From assembly GCA_934718145.1 (NCBI GenBank), contig CAKUZC010000051.1, positions 1 through 7,268 on the forward strand: a stretch of 7,268 nucleotides of DNA, written 5' to 3'. The position numbers and the translations under genes are program-made. The first letter of the stretch is position 1. Each line of letters starts with the position of its first letter. This DNA comes from an uncultured Eubacteriales bacterium (GTDB lineage: Bacteria > Bacillota > Clostridia > Oscillospirales > Acutalibacteraceae). The notes under the pieces were generated by a model. It had not been told where the DNA came from, did not search any database, and saw nothing but the letters and a program-made list of their open reading frames with translations. Of this stretch, positions 1 to 6,340 are shown piece by piece.

Positions 1-333
1 GATCTCAATACTGCAGATGCGTTGTCAGTAATTTTTGAGTTTGTCAGATATATAAATGCGGATGTTTTATCTCAAGAAACATATAGTAAAGGTGAGATTT
101 CGAAGATTTTACAATTTTTTAATGAAATAACCGGGGTACTTGGAATAGTTTATGAGGAAAAAAATACAGAAAAAAATATTACAGAAGAGGAAATAAAAAA
201 GCTTTTAGACGAAAGGTCACAAGCGAGAAAACAAAGGAATTGGAAACGTGCAGATGAAATAAGAGATGAATTGAAGTCTAAAAATGTGATAATTGAAGAT
301 ACTCCTAAAGGAACTATGTATACTTTTAAATAA
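1..333 (+). CDS. cysS: Cysteinyl-tRNA synthetase, C-terminal part (5' end outside window)
   Basis: This is the last 110 residues of the class I enzyme that attaches cysteine to tRNA-Cys in the cytoplasm. The reading frame is open from base 1 and begins with DLNTADALSVIFEFVRYIN, the conserved start of the helical domain that follows the catalytic core (DALR-type region). The final 50 residues carry the family's typical ending: a charged helix EEEIKKLLDERSQARKQRN, then KRADEIRDEL and a closing strand IIEDTPKGT, a small domain that contacts the tRNA anticodon region. The catalytic HIGH and KMSKS motifs and the zinc ligands would lie upstream and cannot be checked. A TTG at 22 is internal and is not a gene start. 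The TAA at 331-333 lies only 19 bp before potA, which suggests co-transcription. The family assignment is firm from the C-terminal signature alone. Confidence 0.93.
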   Translation, partial: DLNTADALSVIFEFVRYINADVLSQETYSKGEISKILQFFNEITGVLGIVYEEKNTEKNITEEEIKKLLDERSQARKQRNWKRADEIRDELKSKNVIIEDTPKGTMYTFK

Positions 334-334
334 A

Positions 335-342
335 GGTGGCGG
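335..342 (+). promoter_or_regulatory. Ribosome binding site of potA
   Basis: GGTGGCGG lies directly after the cysS stop codon. It ends 10 bases before the TTG at 353, with an in-frame TGA at 347-349 between them. That stop rules out any earlier start, so the site supports TTG 353 as the potA start. Confidence 0.6.
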
Positions 343-352
343 AAATTGAAAA

Positions 353-1474
353 TTGTATAAAAAAATAAAATCACCAATAATATCTTTAGAAAAAATAAAT
401 ATATCATTCAATAATGAAACCATACTTAAAGATTTGAGTTTAGCTATAAAAGAAGGGGAATTTGTTACACTTCTTGGTCCTTCTGGATGTGGTAAAACGA
501 CTACTTTACGTATCATTGCCGGCTTTTTGACTCCTGACAGTGGGAATGTTTTATTTAGGGAGAAAAAAATAAATAATGTTCCCGCCCATAAACGTGAAGT
601 GAATACTATATTTCAAAAGTATGCTTTATTTCCTCATTTAAATGTTTACGAAAACGTTGCTTTTGGAATGAGAATTCAAAGAAAGTCCGAAAAAGAAATA
701 GAAAAAAAAGTTTCCGAAATGCTTAAAATGGTGAATCTGAGCAACTACATAGATAGAAATATAGACTCATTATCTGGAGGACAACAACAAAGGGTTGCCA
801 TTGCTCGTGCTTTAGCTAATAATCCTAAAGTACTTTTATTGGACGAGCCTTTGGGTGCTCTTGATTTAAAACTCCGTAAAGATATGCAGACTGAACTTAA
901 AAATATCCATCAAAAGACAGGAATAACTTTTATTTTGGTAACTCATGATCAAGAAGAGGCATTGTCAATGTCCGATACTGTGGTAGTAATGGATAAAGGT
1001 CGAATTCAGCAAATAGGAACTCCGGAAGATATATATAATGAACCGGAAAATGCTTTTGTAGCTGATTTTATAGGAGAGAGCAACATAATTGATGGAGTTA
1101 TGCTTGAAGATTATCATGTAAAGTTTTCAGGTAGAGAGTTTGACTGCATTGACAAGGGATTTGGAAAAATGAAACCCATAGACGTAGTTATAAGGCCGGA
1201 AGACATAAAGGTTACGACTCCGGAAAATGGATATATTTCAGGAAAAGTCACTTCTGTTACATTTAAGGGAGTTCATAACGAAATAATTGTAGACGTAAAT
1301 GGATTTAAGTGGATGATTCAAACTACAGAAAGTCAAGAACCGGGTGACGAAATAGGAATGATTGTTTACCCAGATGATATACATATTATGAATAAATCTT
1401 CATACTCTTCTGAAGTCGGAGATTACAGCGCATTTAGTGACGAATTTTACGAAGAACAACATCAAAAAAATTAA
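353..1474 (+). CDS. potA: Spermidine/putrescine ABC transporter, ATP-binding protein PotA
   Basis: This is the cytoplasmic ATPase that drives polyamine import through PotB and PotC. All ABC motifs are intact in the 373 residues: Walker A GPSGCGKT (42-49), Q-loop Q88, signature LSGGQ (140-144), Walker B LLLDEP (161-166) with catalytic E165, D-loop GALD (168-171) and switch H198 in THDQEEAL. Residues from about 240 to 347 form the C-terminal TOBE-type regulatory domain of the PotA/MalK group, including VVIRPEDI near 280. The last 25 or so residues are a polar, acidic tail that looks unstructured. The start is a TTG with a Shine-Dalgarno site 10 bases upstream, and an in-frame stop excludes anything earlier. 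The ATPase alone could serve other substrates such as iron or thiamine; the following potB, potC and potD genes make polyamine the best call. The gap to potB is 25 bp. Confidence 0.95.
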   Translation: MYKKIKSPIISLEKINISFNNETILKDLSLAIKEGEFVTLLGPSGCGKTTTLRIIAGFLTPDSGNVLFREKKINNVPAHKREVNTIFQKYALFPHLNVYENVAFGMRIQRKSEKEIEKKVSEMLKMVNLSNYIDRNIDSLSGGQQQRVAIARALANNPKVLLLDEPLGALDLKLRKDMQTELKNIHQKTGITFILVTHDQEEALSMSDTVVVMDKGRIQQIGTPEDIYNEPENAFVADFIGESNIIDGVMLEDYHVKFSGREFDCIDKGFGKMKPIDVVIRPEDIKVTTPENGYISGKVTSVTFKGVHNEIIVDVNGFKWMIQTTESQEPGDEIGMIVYPDDIHIMNKSSYSSEVGDYSAFSDEFYEEQHQKN

Positions 1475-1485
1475 AATTTTATTAT

Positions 1486-1492
1486 GAGGCGG
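1486..1492 (+). promoter_or_regulatory. Ribosome binding site of potB
   Basis: GAGGCGG ends 7 bases before GTG 1500 and fixes that codon as the potB start. The same GGCGGAAA core occurs before potA. The ATG at 1484 overlaps this site and opens only an out-of-frame shadow reading frame. Confidence 0.6.
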
Positions 1493-1499
1493 AAAGACA

Positions 1500-2309
1500 G
1501 TGAAAATAAAGTGTGTACTCTATCCTTACCTAATTTGGATGGGAATATTTGTAATTGTACCTTTGGCGCTGGTTATAGTTTTTGCATTTACATCTTCGAC
1601 GGGAAATTTTACATTGGAAAATTTAATAGATGTCGGAAGGTATTCTACGGTATTTTTAAGTTCTGTGATTTTAGGGATAATTTCAACTGTAATATGTTTG
1701 ATTTTAGGTTATCCTATGGCTTATTTTATCTCAGGAATTCACATAAAACATCAAAATGTAATAATAATGCTGCTTATGATTCCAATGTGGACGAGTTTCT
1801 TATTGAGAACCTATGCTTGGATGACTATATTGGAGTATAACGGGCTACTCAATAAATTATTTGCTTTTATGGGAATGCCTAAAATTAACATGATAAATAC
1901 ACCCGGAGCAATAGTTTTAGGAATGGTTTATAATTTTTTGCCTTATATGATACTTCCGATTTATACTGTTTTAAGTAAGATAGACAACAAAGTTGTAGAA
2001 GCTGCTCAAGATTTAGGAGCAAATCAGTTTAAAGTGTTTACCAAAGTTGTATTCCCAATGAGTATTCCAGGTGTTGTTTCGGGATTTACGATGGTATTTG
2101 TGCCGTCTGTAAGCACATTTATTATCTCCAAAATGTTGGGTGGGGGCTCAATATTCGTTATAGGAGATTTAATAGAAATGCAGTTTTTGGGTAACACATA
2201 TAATCCTTATATGGGCTCAGCAATATCATTAGTTTTGATGGTAATAATAATGATCACTATGGGAATTATGAATGTTTTGGACACAGATAATGAAAATGTT
2301 GTTGTTTAA
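1500..2309 (+). CDS. potB: Spermidine/putrescine ABC transporter permease PotB
   Basis: This is one of the two inner-membrane subunits that form the polyamine channel. The 269 residues show about six hydrophobic spans, roughly 7-30, 50-77, 87-110, 135-160, 187-212 and 236-258, as expected for a PotB-type BPD permease. The cytoplasmic EAA loop that docks onto the ATPase is present at 167-190: EAAQDLGAN, with the conserved G173, and a downstream FP..IPG. The segment MIPMWTSFLLRTYAWMTIL (93-111) is highly typical of PotB and separates it from PotC. The start is a GTG with GAGGCGG upstream. The length is close to the usual 270-285 residues. The stop TAA at 2307 is followed one base later by the potC ribosome binding site, so translation of the two permeases is probably coupled. 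Nothing is truncated or missing. Confidence 0.93.
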   Translation: MKIKCVLYPYLIWMGIFVIVPLALVIVFAFTSSTGNFTLENLIDVGRYSTVFLSSVILGIISTVICLILGYPMAYFISGIHIKHQNVIIMLLMIPMWTSFLLRTYAWMTILEYNGLLNKLFAFMGMPKINMINTPGAIVLGMVYNFLPYMILPIYTVLSKIDNKVVEAAQDLGANQFKVFTKVVFPMSIPGVVSGFTMVFVPSVSTFIISKMLGGGSIFVIGDLIEMQFLGNTYNPYMGSAISLVLMVIIMITMGIMNVLDTDNENVVV

Positions 2310-2310
2310 A

Positions 2311-2315
2311 GGAGG
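2311..2315 (+). promoter_or_regulatory. Ribosome binding site of potC
   Basis: GGAGG starts one base after the potB stop and sits 7 bases before TTG 2323. It argues for that TTG against an in-frame ATG at 2272, which would add 17 residues, overlap potB and lacks such a site. Confidence 0.75.
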
Positions 2316-2322
2316 CAAAAGT

Positions 2323-3123
2323 TTGAAATTATTAAATAAAATTTACATGGGGTTGATATTTCTTTTTTTGTACGCTCCTATTTTCGTTCTTATGACCTTT
2401 TCCTTTAATGATTCCAAAAGCCGTGTTGTTTGGTGTGGATTTACACTTAAATGGTATGAAAGGCTTTTTGAAAATACGGGGATTTTAAGTGCATTTTACA
2501 ATACTCTTTTAATTGCTTCAGTCTCTGCCATAATTGCTACTGTTTTAGGTACAGCTGCTGCTGTTGGTATCTCAAAAAGTAAAAAATGGTTAAGACGTTT
2601 TATGATGAACGTTACCAATTTACCAATGGTGAATCCCGAGATTGTTACGGGTGTTTCGTTGATGCTTTTATTTGTATTTTTGTATAACAATTTCGGTATT
2701 TTAAAACCGGGAATTCTTACTTTAATATTGTCTCATACGACTTTTTGTCTTCCTTATGTAATTTTATCGGTTATGCCGAAATTCAGACAAATGGATTCTC
2801 ATATTTACGAAGCAGCTATGGATTTGGGATGTAGTCCCATAAAAGCATTTTTTAAAGTTGTTATGCCACAAATTATGCCGGGAATTGTCACAGGAATGAT
2901 AATGTCATTTACAATGTCGATAGATGATTTTGTTATAAGTTATTTTGTGGGAGGAACCACACAAACGTTACCTATTGCAATATATTCGATGACTCGAAAA
3001 ATAGTAAGTCCGGAGATAAACGCTTTGTCAACACTGATGTTTTTATCAGTTTTTATTTTACTGATAGTCATAAATATTCGGCAAGTTAAGGATAAAAAAT
3101 TTTCTAAAAAGCCGATGTATTAA
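2323..3123 (+). CDS. potC: Spermidine/putrescine ABC transporter permease PotC
   Basis: This is the second membrane subunit of the polyamine importer, expected to pair with PotB. With the TTG start it has 266 residues. The N-terminus LLNKIYMGLIFLFLYAPIF is the usual first membrane span, followed by the family segment TFSFNDSKS and FTLKWYERLF (40-49). Further spans lie at about 59-83, 104-123, 130-152, 185-205 and 235-252. The EAA loop is at 163-187 (EAAMDLGCSPIKAFFKVVMP) with conserved G169. The segment SIDDFVISYFVGG (199-211) is diagnostic for PotC. I chose TTG 2323 over the upstream ATG at 2272 because a perfect GGAGG lies 7 bases before it and because the shorter N-terminus matches the family. 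The C-terminus is short and basic, so it is probably cytoplasmic. potD follows after 20 bp. Confidence 0.93.
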   Translation: MKLLNKIYMGLIFLFLYAPIFVLMTFSFNDSKSRVVWCGFTLKWYERLFENTGILSAFYNTLLIASVSAIIATVLGTAAAVGISKSKKWLRRFMMNVTNLPMVNPEIVTGVSLMLLFVFLYNNFGILKPGILTLILSHTTFCLPYVILSVMPKFRQMDSHIYEAAMDLGCSPIKAFFKVVMPQIMPGIVTGMIMSFTMSIDDFVISYFVGGTTQTLPIAIYSMTRKIVSPEINALSTLMFLSVFILLIVINIRQVKDKKFSKKPMY

Positions 3124-3126
3124 TAT

Positions 3127-3134
3127 AAGGAGGA
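3127..3134 (+). promoter_or_regulatory. Ribosome binding site of potD
   Basis: AAGGAGGA, near-perfect complementarity to the 16S rRNA tail, lies 9 bases before TTG 3144. It supports this TTG, which also leaves a complete signal peptide starting MKKKIYF. Confidence 0.75.
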
Positions 3135-3143
3135 TTAAAGTTT

Positions 3144-4304
3144 TTGAAAAAAAAAATTTATTTTTCTGTTTTAATATTATTTATTGTGTTATTTGTTTCG
3201 GGTTGCTCAGGTGAAAAAAACGAAAATGATAACGTTATAAATGTATACAGTTGGGGAGAGTTTATTTCAAATGGTGTTGATGGGACGTTAGACGTAAATA
3301 AAGAATTTACTGAAAGAACTGGTATAAAAGTAAATTATAAAACTTTTCAGAATAATGAAGAACTTTTTGCAAAATTAGTTGGCGGCGGTGCAGATTACGA
3401 TGTTATAATTCCGTCAGATTATATGGTGTCTAGACTCATTGAAAACGATATGCTTGAACCTTTGAATTTTGACAACATTCCAAATTACTCGTTTATAAGC
3501 GAAAATTTTAAAAATTTGGATTTTGATCCTCAAAATAAATATTCTGTACCTTACGTTTGGGGGCTAATAGGAATTTTTTATAATAAACGCGAAATTCAAG
3601 AAAATGAAGATGAAATAACATGGAATACACTTTGGGATGAAAAATATAGAAATAAAATACTTATGTTTGATAACGCTCGTGATTCTTTTGCAATATCTCT
3701 TTTACGACTCGGTTATTCCATTAATACCGTCAATCCGCAAGCATGGCGAGAAGCAGCCGATCAACTTATAATTCAAAAAAAATTAGTACAAGCTTATGTA
3801 ATGGATCAGATATTTGACAAAATGAGTAATGGTGAGGCGGTCTTGGCACCTTATTATTCAGGAGATGCTGCGACTCTTTTGAAGACAAATCCGGATATAG
3901 GGTTTGTAATTCCCAAGAGCGGTACAAATAAATTTGTTGACTCTATGTGTATACCTAAAAATTCACGACATAAGATTCAAGCAGAAAAATATATAAATTT
4001 TATGTGTGAGACTGACATAGCTTTAGCTAACGTAAAAAAAACAGGATATTCTACTCCACATACTGAGGCATATAAAAGGTTAAGTGATGAAATTAAAAAA
4101 TTTTATCCAAATGAAAATGAAGTGAAAAATTCACAGGTTTTTGTAAATTTACCAAGTAATATAAATAAACTTATGGATGAACTTTGGGTAGAGGTTAAAT
4201 CCGGTGGAGCTTACACTCAACCATGGCTTTTAGTTGTAATTTTATTAATATTTGGTATAATATATTTATTAGCTGTTTTTATTAAAAAATCAAAAATGAA
4301 GTAA
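3144..4304 (+). CDS. potD: Spermidine/putrescine-binding lipoprotein PotD
   Basis: This is the extracellular polyamine receptor that delivers substrate to PotB and PotC. Residues 1-20 are a signal peptide with basic MKKK and a hydrophobic core, ending in the lipobox VSGC, so C21 should be lipidated. The mature part has the PotD fold of about 330 residues: VYSWGEFIS (34-42), DYDVIIPSDYMVSRL (84-98), the acidic FDNARDSF (175-182), APYYSGDAA (235-243) and VDSMCIP (265-271). By alignment from memory to E. coli PotD, W37, S91, Y93, D180 and D266 sit at ligand-contact positions, while F40 and F264 replace an expected Tyr and Trp. After residue 351 comes an unusual addition: a short linker, a 20-residue hydrophobic stretch (361-380) and a basic end KKSKMK. 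This would be a second, transmembrane anchor. The total of 386 residues is longer than the usual 340-360. The exact substrate, spermidine or putrescine, cannot be told from the sequence. Confidence 0.92.
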   Translation: MKKKIYFSVLILFIVLFVSGCSGEKNENDNVINVYSWGEFISNGVDGTLDVNKEFTERTGIKVNYKTFQNNEELFAKLVGGGADYDVIIPSDYMVSRLIENDMLEPLNFDNIPNYSFISENFKNLDFDPQNKYSVPYVWGLIGIFYNKREIQENEDEITWNTLWDEKYRNKILMFDNARDSFAISLLRLGYSINTVNPQAWREAADQLIIQKKLVQAYVMDQIFDKMSNGEAVLAPYYSGDAATLLKTNPDIGFVIPKSGTNKFVDSMCIPKNSRHKIQAEKYINFMCETDIALANVKKTGYSTPHTEAYKRLSDEIKKFYPNENEVKNSQVFVNLPSNINKLMDELWVEVKSGGAYTQPWLLVVILLIFGIIYLLAVFIKKSKMK

Positions 4305-4310
4305 ATTTAG

Positions 4311-4316
4311 AAAGGG
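4311..4316 (+). promoter_or_regulatory. Ribosome binding site of thrS
   Basis: AAAGGG lies 8 bases before ATG 4325 in the 20-bp gap after potD. A second ATG at 4317 is out of frame with thrS. Confidence 0.55.
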
Positions 4317-4324
4317 ATGTTTCC

Positions 4325-6256
4325 ATGTTAAAAATAACATTAAAAAACGGCTCTGTAAGGGATGTGAATAGTGGGACTACCCTTTTCGAAATTGCCAAGA
4401 GTTTAGGTGGGAGTCTTTATAAAGAAGTTTGTGTTGCAAAAGTTGATGGTGAACTCAAAGATTTGAAATATCAAGTTGAGAAGGATTGTTCTGTTGAATT
4501 TTTAACTTTTGATTCTGAAGATGGGAAAAAAACCTACTGGCATACTACTTCTCATATTATGGCTCAAGCTGTCTGCAGATTATATCCGGGTACAAAATTT
4601 GCCATTGGTCCTGCAATAGCTGAAGGATTTTATTACGATTTTGATTTTGAAAAATCCATAAATGATGATGATTTAAAGAAAATTGAAGCAGAAATGCAAA
4701 AAATAATAAAAGAAAATTTGGTAATAGAACTTTTCACAATGGAAGAAAATGAAGCTGTTGAGTTCATGAAAGAACGTAATCAACCTTATAAAATAGAGCT
4801 TATAGAAAAGCATAAGAACGATGGAGCTCTAATGTTCCGTAAGCAGGGTGAGTTTGTTGATTTATGTGGCGGAACACATATGATGTCTACAGGATGTATA
4901 AAATCATTCAAGCTCATCGGATATTCAGGAGCCTACTGGAAGGGCGATTCAAAAAATAAAATGCTTACTAGGATTTATGGTATTTCATTTCCTAAAAAAT
5001 CCATGCTCGAAGAACATTTGCAAATTCTTGAAGACAGAAAATCACGTGACCACAGAAAAATATGCAAAGACTTAAAATTATTTATGACGCATCCTCTAGT
5101 TGGTTCAGGACTACCGATTTATCTACCAAAAGGTGCAACAATTAGAAGAATTTTGGAAAGGTATATTCAGGATAAAGAGCTTGAATTGGGATACAATCAT
5201 GTATATACTCCAAGTTTGGCATCTACAGGTCTTTATAAAATAAGTGGGCATTGGGACCATTACAAAGATGATATGTTTCCCGTTATGGAGATGGAGAACG
5301 AAGAAATGGTTTTGCGCCCGATGAATTGTCCTCATCACATGTTAATTTACAAGAGTGAACTTCACTCATACCGTGATCTTCCTATCAGAATTGGAGAACT
5401 TGCACATGATTTTAGGTATGAAAATTCAGGCGCTGTATGTGGCTTGGAAAGAGTAAGACAAATGTGTCAAAATGACGCTCATATATTTGTGAGACCGGAT
5501 CAAATAAAAGAAGAAATAGGTAATGTTCTTAAACTTATATTTTCTGTTTGGAAAACAGATTTTGGATTTGACAAATTTGAAATTAGGCTTTCATTACGAG
5601 ATAAAGAAAATAAAGAAAAATACATTGACAATGATGAAATGTGGGAGACTGCGGAAAGTCAATTAAGAGAGATTTTAGCTGAATTAAATATTGATTTTTA
5701 CGAAGCAAAAGGTGAAGCAGCATTCTACGGTCCTAAAATAGATATTCAAATTAAATCTGCTTTGATGCATGACGTGACAATTCCCACATGTCAGTTAGAT
5801 TTTGCTTTACCTGAAAGGTTTGATTTAACTTATATAGGAAAAGATGGAGATGAACATAGACCTGTAGTTATTCATCGCGCGGTTTTGGGTTCTTCCGATA
5901 GATTTATAGCCTTTTTGCTCGAAGAAACAAAAGGAAATTTACCACTATGGCTAGCTCCAGAACAAATTAGAATTTTACCTATAAGTGAGAATTTTATGGA
6001 ATACGCTGAGTCCATTTATAAAAAATTGAAGCAATTAGGTAAATTCAGGGTTTCAATTGATTCAAAAAATGAAAAAATAGGCAAAAAAATACGTGAAGCT
6101 CAGTTAAATAAAATTCCGTATATGCTGATTTTAGGTCAAAAAGAAGTTGAAGATAATACAATTTCAGTTAGAAGCAGAGATAAAGGTGATTTGGGTTCGA
6201 TGCCGATAGATGAATTTATTGAAAAGCTTGATACTGAAGTAAAAAATAAAAGATAA
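4325..6256 (+). CDS. thrS: Threonyl-tRNA synthetase
   Basis: This class II cytoplasmic enzyme charges tRNA-Thr and clears mischarged seryl-tRNA. Its 643 residues match the usual full length and show all domains in order. The TGS domain is at about 1-62. The editing domain at about 65-225 carries HTTSH (H73, H77) and CGGTH (C181, H185), the four expected editing-site residues. The catalytic core spans about 245-535, with zinc ligands C335 (in NCPHH), H386 (in NDAHIF) and H517 (in VVIHR), motif 2 arginine R364 (DFRYENSG) and motif 3 arginine R526 (GSSDRF). The anticodon-binding domain runs from about 545 (APEQIRILPI) to the end. Zinc and arginine assignments follow the E. coli enzyme by motif. 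Many Firmicute thrS genes have a long T-box leader, but here only 20 bp separate thrS from potD and no leader fits. Expression probably depends on read-through from upstream. The stop is followed by a terminator-like hairpin. Confidence 0.97.
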   Translation: MLKITLKNGSVRDVNSGTTLFEIAKSLGGSLYKEVCVAKVDGELKDLKYQVEKDCSVEFLTFDSEDGKKTYWHTTSHIMAQAVCRLYPGTKFAIGPAIAEGFYYDFDFEKSINDDDLKKIEAEMQKIIKENLVIELFTMEENEAVEFMKERNQPYKIELIEKHKNDGALMFRKQGEFVDLCGGTHMMSTGCIKSFKLIGYSGAYWKGDSKNKMLTRIYGISFPKKSMLEEHLQILEDRKSRDHRKICKDLKLFMTHPLVGSGLPIYLPKGATIRRILERYIQDKELELGYNHVYTPSLASTGLYKISGHWDHYKDDMFPVMEMENEEMVLRPMNCPHHMLIYKSELHSYRDLPIRIGELAHDFRYENSGAVCGLERVRQMCQNDAHIFVRPDQIKEEIGNVLKLIFSVWKTDFGFDKFEIRLSLRDKENKEKYIDNDEMWETAESQLREILAELNIDFYEAKGEAAFYGPKIDIQIKSALMHDVTIPTCQLDFALPERFDLTYIGKDGDEHRPVVIHRAVLGSSDRFIAFLLEETKGNLPLWLAPEQIRILPISENFMEYAESIYKKLKQLGKFRVSIDSKNEKIGKKIREAQLNKIPYMLILGQKEVEDNTISVRSRDKGDLGSMPIDEFIEKLDTEVKNKR

Positions 6257-6257
6257 T
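6228..6257 (+). promoter_or_regulatory. Possible sigma-A-type promoter for cmk, overlapping the thrS end
   Basis: TTGATA (6228-6233) and GATAAT (6252-6257) each match the sigma-70/sigma-A consensus at five of six bases and are 18 bases apart. Transcription would start near 6264, just before the hairpin. In DNA this AT-rich such pairs arise by chance, so this is a weak call, made mainly because cmk would otherwise depend on read-through of the hairpin. Confidence 0.25.
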
Positions 6258-6269
6258 GTAAAAAATTAG

Positions 6270-6304
6270 GGGGTCTTGTATCTAAAGTGCAAGACCCTGG
6301 TTTT
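6270..6304 (+). terminator. Hairpin after thrS, probable intrinsic terminator
   Basis: GGGTCTTG (6271-6278) pairs perfectly with CAAGACCC (6290-6297). The stem can be extended by a G-U pair outside (6270 with 6298) and by U-G, A-U and U-G pairs inside, leaving a loop of about five bases. On the plus strand the following T-run is short, TTTT at 6301-6304 after GG, so termination may be partial. On the minus strand the stem is followed by a better T-run, the complement of the A-run at 6260-6265, so the element could work in both directions. It is the only strong inverted repeat noticed between genes. Confidence 0.7.
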
Positions 6305-6328
6305 GTGTAAATTTCAAATAAATCGTTT

Positions 6329-6334
6329 AGGTGG
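6329..6334 (+). promoter_or_regulatory. Ribosome binding site of cmk
   Basis: AGGTGG ends 6 bases before ATG 6341. It touches the in-frame TTG at 6335 with no gap, so the ATG is the workable start. Confidence 0.7.
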
Positions 6335-6340
6335 TTGTTT

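Noticed and set aside
22..333. Separate small gene starting at TTG 22
   Set aside because: The same frame is open to base 1 and the protein is the conserved C-terminus of CysS, so the codon is internal.
150..516. Two overlapping minus-strand open frames across the cysS-potA junction
   Set aside because: They are antisense to strongly conserved coding sequence, are mostly Phe/Ile/Ser-rich and resemble no family.
1484..1840. A 118-codon plus-strand frame starting with ATG between potA and potB
   Set aside because: It overlaps potB in another frame, has a Cys- and Asn-rich sequence of no recognisable family, and its ATG lies inside the potB ribosome binding site.
2272..2322. Longer potC start at ATG 2272
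   Set aside because: It would overlap the potB end, has no Shine-Dalgarno site, and adds 17 residues that do not fit the family; TTG 2323 has a perfect GGAGG.
2496..2690. Minus-strand open frame within potC
   Set aside because: It is antisense to conserved PotC sequence and has no ribosome binding site or family signature that I recognise.
5123..5338. Minus-strand open frame within thrS
   Set aside because: It is antisense to the ThrRS catalytic core; its His-rich look comes from the complement of conserved codons there.
6335..6340. TTG start two codons before the cmk ATG
   Set aside because: It directly abuts the AGGTGG site with no spacer, while ATG 6341 is well spaced.
6257..6340. T-box or other riboswitch in the thrS-cmk gap
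   Set aside because: The gap is only 84 bp, has one simple hairpin, and lacks the T-box AGGGTGG...CGCG core; it also lies after thrS, not before it.
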